Below are positions 12,948 through 25,829 of a stretch of 64,000 bases of DNA, piece after piece; position 1 is the first letter of the stretch, and each line of letters opens with the position of its first letter. The DNA comes from Piper betle. Its lineage: Eukaryota > Streptophyta > Magnoliopsida > Piperales > Piperaceae. Where the stretch lies: positions 1 to 64,000 of the forward strand of contig JAURVB010005953.1 in NCBI GenBank assembly GCA_033002965.1, given 5' to 3'. A model generated the notes under the pieces. That model was not told where the DNA came from and ran no database searches. It saw nothing but the letters and a program-made list of their open reading frames with translations. The position numbers and the translations under genes were made by a program.

Positions 12948-13683
12948 CATAATTACAAAAATCGGAATCGGTTTTCCAGAGTCACTTAATCGGATCGAAT
13001 CGATCAGGGATCGATTTAGTTGAATCAATCTAAATTAATCCTATACAAAAATTTTAATTTAATTAAAATCGGTAAGTTATTAATTATATAACATGCTATT
13101 TTGATATTATAGTATGCATTATCTTTTATGGTATTTTTTTATATTTTTTTAAAAAAATTGAATTATTTAAAATTAGTTATAATTTTTTACCTAAATAGAA
13201 TTAAAGTCAAATTTTAATTACAAGAATGTCACGGCTATTTCTTGTATTTCTCCTATGTTCTCTACCACACCGGTCACCCTCCTTCCCCTGTTGCCGTCGC
13301 CGCCGCACCCCACCTCCCCTGCCAGCCCCATCTCATCCCTCCCCGCCACTGCCACCCTGCCCTCCCTCCCCTGTCGGCCGCAACCCCCCCCCTGCCTGTC
13401 GCCACCCCACCCCTCTAGATCATCTCCCCCCAACCCCCAGGTCGCCCGTCGCCGCCCTCGCCGCTCGTCATCGCCGCCCTGTCCTCCCACCACCATGTCT
13501 ATCACCGCCGTCCAAAATCAGCCGATTCCAAAATTGACGCGAATCGGTCGAATTCGGCTCGAATTGGCCGATTCATAAACCAATTTGCATGAAGACCCAG
13601 TTAGCTGTTTTTTAATCGGAAACCTTCCGATCCAATTTAAATCAGCCGATTCCGAGTGGAATCAGCCGATTTTTGCAACTCAA
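12948..13683. mobile_element. hAT-like non-autonomous element with 8-bp target duplication
   Basis: The ends are inverted: the left end contains TTACAAAAATCGG and the reverse complement of the right end TTGCAAAAATCGG. The flanks are GCGAAGAC (12940-12947) and GCTAAGAC (13684-13691), seven of eight matching, which is the duplication length of hAT elements. The equivalent region downstream of copy 4 lacks the insertion (near 37580-37592). The core is a C-rich tract (13260-13510) that opens long proline-rich frames, and there is no transposase. Confidence 0.6.
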
Positions 13684-14018
13684 GCTAAGACTAAATCAGA
13701 GGGATACTACATGATTTTCTAATAAGCCAAGGGTTTATCATATCAAGTTGGCTTCAATCGAAGCTGCGGAATATATTCTTTTACCATTTGCCAACTTATC
13801 CCAGCTATCAGGTAAGATATAAACCACTTCATATAGATAAAGTCAGAATATACGGAGTTTTGTCGACAAAAAAATTGCACTAGGAAATAGATTTATTGCT
13901 CCACATTTATTCACCCGCAGATTCAAGAGAGATCACGTTGTTTTATTATTTTACCTCCAACAATGGCAATAGTAAATGATGCTGACCCAAAAGGAAAGAT
14001 CCAGCTCACTTACTGAGA

Positions 14019-17000
14019 TCAATCTTTTATCAGAGCCAATTCTTTGATTAAGACCTCGAGTGATTCCTCCTGTTTTATGTTCTGTACCCACCTAGCATTG
14101 ATGCGAACTTGCTCCACACTTTGCTTTAATGTCATGGAAATTGAAGGTGTAACTCGACTTGCAAAAAAGGCCTCTATTTCTTGAGCATTCTCCTCATAGT
14201 AAAACTTCATAGAGATGAAACCCGGTTCAAAGAACAGTTAATCTGACAGTAAATGCACAGCAGAACGGAGATAAAAAATGCCAACTTACCGGTGAGACTA
14301 TCCGGCGGACAATTGATGGAAGAAGAATGATTGCACCCCATTTTTTAGCAATTACTTCCCAATTTTCCTGCATATCAGTAGAAACGTGGTCATAAAAAGC
14401 ACTTTCAATTTGTGAAAAATTTCCTACGTAGAATTAGAGGAAAGGGACATATATCTGCTGTTCACGCCAACCTACCAAGGACTTCCCAACAAGCTAACAC
14501 ATTTTAAATAGAAAAACATTCAGCAGGCATTTTAAATTTTAAGCAGCCATGCCAAGAAATTATTTTTTGTTAGCCAACAAATTATGCATTGCCAATATGA
14601 TTTACAACAAAACTGAAAACCTTTCACATTTCATTAGCAAGATTTCTAGTCTGGCACAAATTAAATAGCATTAAAGGCTCTCTAAGCATTCTACCTTCAA
14701 CCACGACCATGCTATGTCACGCCCCTCCCAACTTATTCCGGAAAGGCCATAAATAACATCTTGTCCACGAACCTAAAAAATTGCTTGGTTCGTGTAAACA
14801 ACCTCATTGAACTTCAAAATGTCAAATCAAGGAGAAACACAGATGCAAAACGTAAGAATTAACCTCAGATGACAGAATAAAGTTCAAAGCTTCGAGAACA
14901 ATTTCTGGATGTGGAGAAGATGCCATTGATGCTGCAAAAAACAAATAAAATTTTTCCCGCATGTACAGACATGAAGAAATCTCATATGAGAGTCTGGAGA
15001 TAAAAGGTTTTTGTTGTCCAAAATGACAGTTTTATTACGTGATGTTCGTGGAAAAATATCAGATGTGATGGTGAGAAATTTGCACCAATAGACACCGTAA
15101 AGCAATGCCTCAATCTAGATTGATTACCTAAAAGGCGACCCTTCTCTTCTGCAACATCGGTTTCTCTATAAAGCATCAGCAGAGAATCAAAACCACTCCT
15201 GTTGCTAGCATTAACAGCTTTCATTACAGACAAGTATGCAGCCTAAAGAAATCAAAATTAAAATTTTTTAGAAAATAAAAGGCATTCTAGTATTCATGGC
15301 ATCCGAAAAAATTCAAATGTTTGAACCTCTCTTATATCTGCAGGAAGGAGAGGGGTATTCCTGTCATCCAGGAAAGTGTGAAAACGAATTGAAGCCTCCT
15401 TGAGGGTGGCATCATGACCCAAATATACCAATGCAGTCAAAAGCTCTCCTCTCAATAGCACGTTCAGATGGCTCTCACCAGTCACAGGATCCCAACCTAA
15501 CTTACTGAAATAACAATTAAACATGGAAAATGCAACATCAGTTAGTAAATTATCAAAAGAACATATGCAGAAGAATCTTAGTTCATGGTTAAAAAGAAAA
15601 TGGATGCTAATGTATGTTAGTCTTTAAAATATATATGTGTGCATGTATAAGTGCCACCGAAATGGTGGATGTGTTTTGGCTGTTTGTTTGATGTGTTTAG
15701 TGTTCAAATTTTAGTTGAGAGTCCGTACAAAGTTAATCCCTCAGAATCAGGGATTAGTTGTAACCTCCTTTTGTCTATAAATAAACACACTAGGTGGTGA
15801 ATCTGTATGTGCATCACCCCTATTTTCTATTCCTTGTTTCCTTAGTTATACTTATTTAAACATGGTATGCCTAGAGCTGGCTTTCTTTGGGACCTGTTTG
15901 TCACCATAAACAAGTTTTCTTTGCTGTGGTGCCTTATTTCCCACCCCTTCTTCGACTGTTCTTCCCTCCCTTTGACCTTTTGGAATGGGTAAAGGCAAAT
16001 CAGTTGTTGTGACGACTGAAGCAGGAAGCTTGTCTGTTGCTGACCTTATTCATGCTTCCTCTATTACAACTAGCAAGCTTTATGGGAAAAATTATCTTCA
16101 ATGGGGTGCTGCAATCACAACTTTCCTCACTTCAAAGGAAAATTTGAAGTTTATTGAAGAGCCACAAGGTGATACTAGCTCTTCTGATTGGGTGAAAGAT
16201 GATGTCACTGTTTGTTCCTGGTTGTGGGACAGTATGGAGCCTCACATGATCTGTGATTATATGCTTCTTGATTCTGCATATGCTGTTTGGAGTTATGTCC
16301 GTGAGACCTTTGCTACCCACCAAAACATCCAGCGAATGTATGAGCTCTGTGAGGAAGTTTTTCACACCAAGCAAGGCTCTAAGCCCTTAAATGAGTACTA
16401 TAGCTTTGTTAAAGCTAGGTGGGAGGAACTTAATCTCCATCAACCCAACCCTCCTGACTAGGAAACCTGGAAGAAACCAAGGGTAGAGTTGAAGTTGGCC
16501 ATTTTTCTCTCGGGGCAGGGTCTTCATTATGCTGCTGCCAAGTATTAATTACTCACAGGTACAGATTTACCCAATCTGAACACTGCATGTTCCAGGCTTT
16601 CTAGAATTCTAATTGAAGTAGATAACAATCATGACGATGCTGCTGAGGGCACTGCACTTCTTGTTACTTCCAGACCTCCTTCAAACCCTAATAGGGGAAG
16701 AGGTCGAGGTCAAGGTCAAGGAGCATCTACAAGCAGAGGGGAGCCAGGAACTCTTCCAAACAAGAAGATTGATATTGTGATTACTGCCAAAGATCAGGGC
16801 ATACTGCAGATAAGTGTTGGCACAAGTTTGAGAAGCCTTATTGGGCGAAAAAACTTGCCAATCCCTACAACTTCCAGATCTACTGGTGCTTCTACTGTCA
16901 CTCTATCACATAAAGACTTTGAGCAGCTTTTGAAGATGGCACATGGGGACTCGGCTATACCCTCAGCTTCCTATGCTTCTGCAGGTAACTCTGCTTGTGA

Positions 17001-20000
17001 CAGATCTGTATCCACCAGCTGGTTGGTTGACTCTGGTGCAACAGATCATATGACAGGTGACTGTCATTTGTTTTCCACATATACTCCATTTCTTAAACCT
17101 ATTTGTATATCATTGGCTGATGGAAGTAAAACTCCTGCTTTTGGTAAAGGACAGATTCATACATCACCTGATCTAATACTTGATGATGTCTTATTTGTTC
17201 CCTCTTTTCCAACCAGTTTGCTATCTATTTCTAAATTGTGCCAATCTCGAAATTGCCATGTCATCTTCACCCCTACAACTTGTGTTTTTCATGATGCAAT
17301 CACAAGGAATAAGATTGCTCTCGGCTCGCTTAAGGGGAAACTATACTATGTTCATGCAAATAAGACTTTGGCAGCAATTCATACTTCTGTCCACTCTTCT
17401 AAAGCTTCGGCTATGCAATGGCATTCTAGATTAGGTCATCTTCAGTATAAAATTGAAGCATTTAGTGCCTTCCTTAGGGTTTGTCCCTAAACCTAATTGT
17501 GATGCTTGTGAACTTTCCATGCACAGTAGGGATTCATTTCCATCTCATTCACTTTCCAAGACTACTAAGCCATTTGAATTAGTACATTCTAATGCATGAG
17601 GTCCTCTAAATGTCCCGAACTTTGGTCATTTTAGATACTATGTACTCTTTATTGATGACTATTAAAAAATGACCTGGTTGTACTTGCTCAAGGAAAGAAA
17701 TGAAGTTTTTAGTTGTTTCAAGTATTTCTATAATCAAATTACTACTCAATATTCTACTGTCCTTAAGGTTCTTAGGACAGATAATGCATTAGAGTAAATG
17801 TCCAAGTCTTTTCAAGCTTATTTGAGAGATAAGGGCATTACACATGAGACCTCTTGTTCTCATACTCCCCGGCAGAATGGAGCATTCGAGAGAAAACATC
17901 GTGATCATTTGGAGGTCACAAGATGTTTGTTGATTAACATGTCTGTTCCAAAGTCCTACTGGCCTCAAGATTTGCTTACAGCCTGTTTTTTGATTAATAG
18001 AATGTGATCTTCATTGCTGAAGAACAACATCCATTTTCTTGTATTATATCCTACCAAGAACATGTACCCTTTAAAACCTAGGGTATTTGGCTGCATTTGT
18101 TTTGTTCATATTTTTACTGGCTGTAAAGATAAACTCTCTCCTAAGGCAGTTAAATGCATTTTTTTAGGCTATTCTAAAAAACGAAAAGGATACTTTTTTA
18201 TAATCCTACCACCAAAAAGTGGTTTGTATCTGCAGATGTTACTTTTTTTTAGGATAACTAGTTCTACCCTAAAAAGTTACCTAGATCTAGCTCCTCCCTT
18301 AGATCATGATGTTTGCCTCCCTCTATCTATTGGGCAGGAAGGTATTTCTTCTGATCTTAAGTACTCTAAGCCTCCTCTTGTTTGTGTTAGAAAAAATCAA
18401 CCTGCTATCACTCCCACTTGCCAAAGATTTGCTGATCCTCCCATCACCTATATGAGGAAAGATCGAGTAGAGTTGTCTCCTCCAGCTGCAGATCATCTTC
18501 GTCATTGTGAACCTCCTGGTAAGATTCCTTCTTTATCAGTTGTCTTTAATACCTCTTTGCTGAATACTGACGTACCTAAGTCTCACATTCAAGCCCTCCA
18601 ACAACCTGACTGGTTACAAGCCATGCAAGATGAAATGAAAGCCTTACAACAAAACCATACTTGGTCACCTACAGACTTACCTGCAAGAAAGAAAGCTGTG
18701 GGATGTAAATGGGTCTACAGTGTTAAATTCAAGGCTGATGGTTGTATTAACAGGTTAAATGTACGGCTTGTAGCCAAAGGCTATACACAAACACCTGGGG
18801 TGGATTATGAGCAAACTTTTTCCATTGTAGCCAAGCTTAACTCAGTGCGCATCCTTCTTTCTCTTGCAGCTAGGTATAATTGGGAGTTACACCAGTTGCA
18901 TGTTAAAAACACTTTCTTACATGAAGATCTTCAAGAAGACTTGTATGTGCAGCAACCTCCAGGTATGTTGCTGAGGGGTAGTCTACCAAGGTTTGTAAAC
19001 TGCACAAGTCCATCTATGGTCTTAAAAAACTCCAAGAGCCTGGCTTGAGAAATTTGGCTCAATTCTTACTTTTATTGACTTCAAGTGGACTGTTTCAGAC
19101 TATTCCCCATTTATTAGAAGGGCATCTGTTGGTTGTGTTGTATTTGTTGTGTATGTAGATGATATAATCATCTCGGATAGTGATGTTTGTGGTATTGTAG
19201 ACACAAAGAAGTCATTGCAGTCTCTGCTGCACATTAAAGACCTTGGGAAGCTCCAATACTACTTAAAAATTTAGGTATCTAGAAATCCTAATGGTATTCT
19301 TCTAAGCCAAAGGAAGTATGTATAAGATCTGCTTAAGGAAACAGGACTGCAAGATTCCAGACCTATAGACACACCACCGGAGACATCCACAAAACTGGAC
19401 ACTAAAGATGATGACTTGTTTCCAGATCCAACATTGCATAGGAGGATTGTGGGCAGGTTGATTTATCTTACAGTTACTAGGCCTGATTTGGCTTTTCCAA
19501 TTAGTATAGTAAGTCAATTTATAAAGGACAGCTGTACTTAGAGTACTTCGTTATATTAGAAAATATCCAAGTAGGGGACTGTTTTACAGGAGACATAGGC
19601 ATGAAGATCCATTATATGTGGAAGGATTTGCAAACTCAGACCGGGCAGGATCTCTGTTTGATAGAAGGTCTACCAGTGGGAATTGCATACACCAAGGAGG
19701 AAATTTTGTTATTTGGAAGAGTAAGAAACAAGTAGTGGCCAGGACGAGTGCAGAGGCTGAGTATAGATCCACGGCCAAAGCAACAACTGAGCTGATATGG
19801 CTAAAGATGTTATTGCCTGAGTTGGGATTTGATGTACACGTACCTATGCAGCCGTGGTGTGACAACCAAGCTGCTATTCATATAGCTAACAACCCTGTCT
19901 TCTACGAGCGGACAAAACATATTGACGTGGACTGTCATTATATCTGAGACAAGGTGCAAGAAGGGAGATTAGCTTAAAACATGTGAGTACAAAGCTCCAG

Positions 20001-23000
20001 CTGGCAGATATTTTCACCAAGTTTCTGCCAATCAACCGACATGACGACCATTAGACCAAGCTATGCCTGGTTGATTCCCACTCATAGCTTGAGGGGGAGT
20101 GTTAAAGTCCTTAAAATATATGTGTGTACATGTATATGTGCCACCGAAATGGTGGATGTGTTTTCACAGTTTCTTTGATGTGTTTAGTGTTCAAATTTTA
20201 ATTGAGAGTAAGTAGAAAATTAATCCCTCAGAATCAGTGATTAGTTGTAACCTCCTTTTGTCTAGAAATACATACACTAGGTGGTGAAGCTGTATGTGAA
20301 TCACCCCTATTTTCTATTGCTTGTTTCCCTAATTATACTTGTTTCAACAATGTAAATGTAAATTTTGTTATTACATCTAGTATGATTTTACAGGCCATTA
20401 GCAATAAGAGGTCCTAGGTTTAGTCTACAAAATTTCATCTACTATCGTCGTAAATAGGTAATTGATGATACCATATGCTTAATGGACTATCACAGATGTT
20501 TTTTGACTCTCTTAATATTCGTCTTTCTTTCTACTTTTCCACATGACCACCAACAATGCCAAAAATAAGATAACGTTTCGAAAAATGTTTATGTCGCTAG
20601 CTTTCCAAACACAAAATCTTTTTGGGCTCAAATCAAATTTCTCATGCGGTAAAAAAAGGCATTTCAAAATAAATTGTTCAGAAAGATGAAACAGCAATTT
20701 CATGAATTAAAACAAGCAAGATTATCAGCATCAGCTAATATTTCAGACAACAAACTATTAGGAAGACAAAAATGTTTTCCATCACCAATCCAATCAGTTT
20801 TCACATTGAAGTTCATTCCAAAAATGAAAATATTTAGGAACACTAAAAATCAACACATCATATCAGTCAATATAAGAGCTAAAATACAAAATATAATAGA
20901 ATCACCAAACAAAAAGAAATTTTTGCGAAACAACAAGTTATTAGAATGCTTACTTTGCTGAAAACAGAAGCAGATGAATAGAAAAAGATTTCAACTCATC
21001 CAAACAATCTGGCAATGCAGCGCCAACAATCTTCACAACTTTATTGCAGATCTAATTAAACCAAGGAAAAGATTATCGTTTTAACACAATATTGCAATTT
21101 GGAAATATATCACATTTTTTAAAAAAATATTAAAAAAAACGAAAAACTGTAATTACTTCAATGAGTTTTGATGTCACAACGTAATCAAGATCTCCTCCAT
21201 ATGCATTCATCAAAGAGAGTAAAGAGGATAGGGTTTGCTCGCAAGCCTCACAGAGAGCATAAGAATCATTAAGAATACCTAATCATCAGAAGGAAAAGGA
21301 AACAGATTAGGTAAGATGAGAATAGAGAGCTGGGTGCTAGTCTCTACAAACACATACCAAATCTATCAGCTGCGGACAAAGAATGAGCTTTAATTGCTGT
21401 TTGCAGTCTTTCTCCAAGCTTCTCATCATATTTTACCCTGTAAAAACCAGTCTGCTCAAAATTGACTTTTACCCACCATTGTTCACTTTCCAAAATATTG
21501 GCGTTTTTTCCATCATGGAATGAGTGAAGTTCATCTATGTCCATACTTCCAATCTTACTTTTGAGCAAAAAATTCCTTTTTTCTTGTCTAACCCAGAATA
21601 TAATGTCAATGGAACAATCCATTGTCCATCCCCAACAGAACCATTTGCACAAAATTGTGACTGCAAAGTGAAGTCATAGTCATATTTATAAGAATCAGAT
21701 CTTTTGAAAGCAAATATAAACCAAAATAAGTAAAAAAATTTCAAGGCTAGTATGTCACATGTAATAGACCTGCTTAAACACCAACGCATTATCCTTGAGT
21801 TCTACACTGACAACTGGGTACCCTTTTTGCTTTGTCCAGGTATCCATCAACTTGTTGACTTCCACACCCGATTCCTCAGAAAGAACACCCCACAAATCTT
21901 CGGTCTTGGCATTTTTGAAAGCATACTTTTTGACATATGAAGCTAAGGATTTCTGACTCAGAAACAAACTTATATGTACGGTCAAACGACAATCATAACA
22001 TATATATCATCCGTATAAATGCATAACTTCTTACCATCCTAAAATAAAAAGAAAAAGAAGAAAGTGAAACCAGTAAAAGCCTACTTAATATTGTTCAATA
22101 ACCGACCTGAAATATCTCTGCACCAAGAAAACTTTGCAGCATACGAATAATTGAAGCACCCTTTTGATAGCTTATAGCATCAAAAATTTCATCCACTGAA
22201 CGAGCAATCCCCACCTCTACCTACAGTTATAACATTTTTAGTACCAAATTGCTGATAAAAAAAATTCATATGATAATCCCAACAAAAATCTATATTTTAA
22301 CACTTGACAGCCCGTATTTAATGCCATAACCTAATCCCCCACCCCCTCCCCTCCCCCTCCTCACCCCCTAAAAAAGATAATAATAGACAGCAGTGATATC
22401 AACTCCGCATTAGTTCAAAACATGCATGATATTCAGCTTGAAAATGCAATATCTTTAAGGAATGAACATCAAAACATCAGTAGGAAAAGGGATAAAGAAG
22501 TAAGTCAAAATCTTTTTTTTACTTAGCTCGACACATTCTGTGATGTGAAACAACAAAGATATTGATTAATATATGTAATTCTCTAGGGCGGATAAAGTTG
22601 AAAACAGTATGTTGAATCGAACATGAGCAGATGCAGGGAAGTAGAAAGTTCACGTTCACTATGAAAGGTAAAAATATAAAATAAGATGTCCAAAACTTGT
22701 TCCAGCTTTAGCTTTTAGCTTCATACGGATATAGATACACAAAGCTTTCAGCAAAAAACTGCAATTAGTAGAATTACAGAAAAACCTCTCCACCAATTTG
22801 TCAGACAACAAAGCATGATATCAAACAAAAATACAAGATATTTCTGCAAAGCATATAATGAATGATGCCCTACTATGAGCCAGAAAAGCACCTGCCTAAC
22901 GTCATATCAGTTACAAACAAATGGCATCAGGTAAACAATAGACATAAGTATGGCATTTAGAGATAGGTGACTACCCTTAAAATGTATATTGGCAATCCTT

Positions 23001-25083
23001 AAAATGTTTTGACTGACGATATGAAAACAATCTTACTCATGAGTTATTAGTTTACCTACCGGTGAGAATCAACTTGAATTTTATGTTTATAAAATTTAAG
23101 ATAGAAAAAATTTTCGACCATCCTTCTGATTGCAAGATAGGTAGGCAACCTTTAAAATATTTTGACTGATCTATGCAAACAATTTCACTCATGAGGTATG
23201 ACTCATAAGTTCATCTACTAGTTGGAATCAACTTGGGGGTGGGTTTTTGCGTTCTCAAAAATGAAGAAGAATGAAATTTTATTCATCCTAGTGAGTAGAT
23301 GAAATGCTGGAGTCAAGTGGGAACAGAGAATACATAGAGAAGAGCATATTTGTCTGGGAGTGATTGTTTACTTCGATAGGGTGTGATTCTCCCAGTGCAT
23401 CCAGCCTCAAGCCAGCCGTAGTTTCTCCAAGAAATTGAGTCCAAATTTTCCACTCCGGAAACAGATAATCAGAAGCCAAATAACTCACCTGGATAATTAT
23501 ATGGTTCACATAAATAGTGTCTCAGAGTATTGGCAAAAAGGAAACAACAGCAAATGAACAAGTATATTCAAGCAAACAAGACAGTAAATATGTGATACCC
23601 ATGTAGCAAAACCTTCATTCAGCCATAAATGGGTCCACCACTCCATTGTGACAAGGTTACCAAACCACTGGTGGGCAAGTTCATGTGCGATAACAATCGC
23701 AACCTTTTCACACACAAGGAAAAATGGCTTATATCAGCTATCAATAACATTGTCAAAACAACCTCTTGAACAAGATTGGAGGACCATGTGTTGTACCCGT
23801 TGCTTATTAGCAGCTGAAGAGTGCTTATCATCATAGAGTAATGCTGTATCCTGATAAGTGACAAGACCATAGTTCTCCATGGCACCAGCTGCAAAATCTG
23901 GGATCGCAACCATATCCAGCTTTGGAAGTGGATAGGGCATTGCAAAGTAACTACAAAGCCCAAACAGTTAAAACACGAGCAAAACTACTCTTCTAATAAC
24001 TCTCAGGGGCAGTTAGTTGGTATATCAATAACTACATGAACAGGAAGTAACTATCACAAAATCACAAAATAAATATAGGGCACGTACTTCTTATACAAAT
24101 CAAGAACCTTCACTGCAACCTCTAGCCCGAATTTTCCTTGTTCACTCTTTCCAACAGGACAATAGACACTAACCTTAACCCCTGTAAAACCGTACAAATC
24201 ATAAACTGTCTTTCCGAAATCCAAAGGAAACAGTAGCGATTTCTTTTTTTATTTTATGGTTATGATTTACCGTCATTAGTGACGTCGTGAATCACATCGA
24301 ACAACCCAACTACAAAGGCCACCAAATAAGTTGACATCAAAGGGGACTCCTCATAACACACAGTCTTGACATCCCCATCAACCTTCTCCTCCACAACCGG
24401 CATGTTGGACAGAGCAGTCACCTCAGAGGGCACCTCAAGTGTTACCTTAAACGTAGCCTGCATCATCCATCGCACACTCCCAATAAACCCAAACAACCAA
24501 TTCGAATTCGAAGTCACACAAAACAAGCAAGAAAACCCGATCTACCACCTTGAGAGCAGGCTCGTCCCAGCAAGGGAAGCACCGACGAGCATCGACCGGC
24601 TCGAACTGCGTCACGGCCATGTTCTTCTTCTCCCCATTCACCACGTATGAACTCCGGTAAAACCCCTTCATCCCATCGTTCAAAACCCCCGAAAATTCGA
24701 TCGACAGAACCCCTCCCCGGCCGGGATCGGGTCTTCGAACGCGAGCACCACCACCTCATCCTCCGCCAACACCACCACCTCAGACGGCCGGAGCTGCTAA
24801 AACAGATCCCCAGACTGAACGTCAGCGGTCAGAAAAGCGTCAAGATCGAATCTTTCGGGGGTACCTGGGCGGCGCCGGAGGAGGCGGCGAACACGACGGA
24901 GGCGGAGTCGACGGCAAGGTCGAGGGAGTTGAGGACGAGGAATCGGGTTTCGCGGCGGATATGCAGGAGGATGTCGGCAGCGCCGGTGAAGGTGCAGGCG
25001 GCGAGGTTGGGGCGGAGGCGGAGGTCGTAGCGGCGGGGGACGGCGAACTCCGGCAGCCGAGTCTGGCCTCGGAACTGCTCCAT
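14019..25083 (-). CDS. APM1: Aminopeptidase M1, copy 2 (two single-base frame breaks; copia in intron 12)
   Basis: M1 zinc aminopeptidase that removes N-terminal residues from peptides; the plant family member APM1 is linked to auxin transport and embryo and root growth. Exons, 5' to 3': 25083-24865, 24796-24549, 24457-24271, 24181-24088, 23950-23797, 23703-23599, 23488-23372, 22220-22107, 21952-21770, 21660-21358, 21278-21157, 21051-20954, 15504-15327, 15242-15128, 14931-14864, 14772-14695, 14367-14290, 14204-14019. All introns are GT-AG and the phases join. Restoring two bases gives about 882 residues, the family's usual length. GAMEN lies near residue 272, HELAH near 308 and the third ligand in NEGFA near 331, all intact. 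The breaks are one base missing in a C4 run in exon 2 (24710-24713) and one in a T6 run in exon 10 (21577-21582). Intron 12 carries a 4.7-kb copia element on the opposite strand. Either a working gene with base-call errors or a young pseudogene. Confidence 0.85.
15610..15614. repeat. Target-site duplication ATGTA, left
   Basis: It immediately precedes the 5' LTR of the copia element and is matched by ATGTA at 20350-20354. Five bases is the normal copia duplication length. Confidence 0.85.
15615..15862 (+). repeat. 5' LTR of the copia element
   Basis: 248 bases starting TGTTAG and ending AACA, followed by TGGTAT. That is the start of the usual initiator-Met tRNA primer site TGGTATCAGAGC, but the later bases have diverged. 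Confidence 0.88.
20091..20099 (+). other. Polypurine tract of the copia element
   Basis: GAGGGGGAG directly abuts the TGTTAAAG start of the 3' LTR, the normal place for second-strand priming. Confidence 0.75.
20100..20349 (+). repeat. 3' LTR of the copia element
   Basis: 250 bases with clear similarity to the 5' LTR, ending CAACA before ATGTA (20350-20354). The two LTRs differ at many positions, so the insertion is not recent. Confidence 0.88.
22336..22368 (-). other. Intronic G-quadruplex motif, copy 2
   Basis: On the transcribed (minus) sense strand, five runs of four or five G are separated by one to six bases. The tract is in intron 8 and is conserved in copies 3 and 4. Whether it folds is inference. 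Confidence 0.6.
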
Positions 25084-25210
25084 CGGCGGCGTCCGATTTT
25101 CCCGGCATGAAATGGGGCGCGAGCCGGCATTCTTATACTTTCAACGGTTTGAAAAGACTTTATTTTAAAAATAAAAAACAACAAAAGAAAACATCCTAAC
25201 GGCCTTGTTT

Positions 25211-25220
25211 TGGGCCCCAC
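25211..25220. promoter_or_regulatory. TGGGCCCCAC motif upstream of copy 2
   Basis: Same ten-base site II / TCP-like motif as at copies 1 and 3, 128 bases upstream of the start codon. The adjoining TA tract and the foldback insertion begin about 30-45 bases further upstream. Confidence 0.45.
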
Positions 25221-25298
25221 TTGCAAGTACCATTTATTTTTATTTGAGTATATATATATATATAAAATGCTTTGATGCAGCGCATTGGGAGCGATTTT

Positions 25299-25330
25299 TT
25301 GGGCCATTGGATTTTCATCCAATGGCCCAA
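25299..25330. other. Perfect hairpin in left arm of foldback element
   Basis: Stem TTGGGCCATTGGAT, loop TTTC, then the exact complement of the stem. Equivalent hairpins lie at 27445-27480 and 27622-27657. Confidence 0.85.
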
Positions 25331-25829
25331 ACGTGTTTTTTCAATTTTTTCCCCTCCCCCTGTTTTCCTCCTGAGATCGCCTTTCAGCTCGCTAGATTCC
25401 GCCGCTGTTGCCTCCGCCCTCGCCCCTCCGGCCCTACCCTTGCCCCCGGCCCTGCCACCTTTCCCCCTCACCCACCCCGCCTGGGCGAGCCGCGCCCCCC
25501 TGCCTGGGCGAGAGGCGGCCCCCGTGCCCGGGCAAGTGCGGCCCCCGTGCCTGGGCGAGTGAGGCCCCCCTGCCCGGGCGAGGCGCAGCCCCTGGCCCCT
25601 ACCTGGTGCCGCGGCCCGCCCCTACCCCTGTCCAAAGCCGTGGTCCCCCTACCCTCGCCTGGCGCCGCGGCCCGCCCCTGCCGCTGCAGTCCCTCTACCG
25701 ACCCCGCCCACAGCCACGCCCCCCTCCCGCCCCCCGCTGGCGGCCGGCGGCGAGGTCGCCAGCGGTGGAGCTGTGCGGCGAACAATGGGTGGGGAAAGAA
25801 ACAGGGGAGGGTAGTTTAGTAATAAAAAT

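Larger units (their letters stand above)
15615..20349 (+). mobile_element. Ty1/copia retrotransposon, decayed, in intron 12 of copy 2
   Basis: The element has LTRs at both ends (15615-15862 and 20100-20349) and ATGTA target duplications. Reading on the plus strand it shows, in order, a gag frame from 15985 to a stop near 16459, a protease with the DSGA motif (about 17030), a GAG-pre-integrase segment, integrase (about 17600-18010), reverse transcriptase with the YVDD motif (about 19155), RNase H (19618-19947) and a purine tract before the 3' LTR. The gag-integrase-RT order defines copia. Several in-frame stops and frame changes show that it cannot transpose alone. It lies opposite to the host gene inside an intron, which allows splicing in principle. 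Confidence 0.92.

Noticed and set aside
13226..13578. Overlapping proline-rich frames
   Set aside because: They fall in the C-rich core of the hAT-like element, several frames are open at once and none has domain-like sequence.
20674..20961. 95-codon plus-strand frame, repeated near 31771 and 40570
   Set aside because: The repetition comes from gene duplication; it covers intron 12 and the start of exon 12 on the other strand and has a lysine- and asparagine-rich composition typical of AT-rich intron.
24797..24800. In-frame stop (TAG) before exon 2 of copies 2 and 3
   Set aside because: The TAG is the acceptor of the mini-intron; once spliced, the frame is open and matches the family.
25205..25819. 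204-codon proline/arginine-rich frame and overlapping frames to 25833
   Set aside because: Caused by the C-rich arm of the foldback element; the other arm gives complementary glycine-rich frames, so composition explains both.
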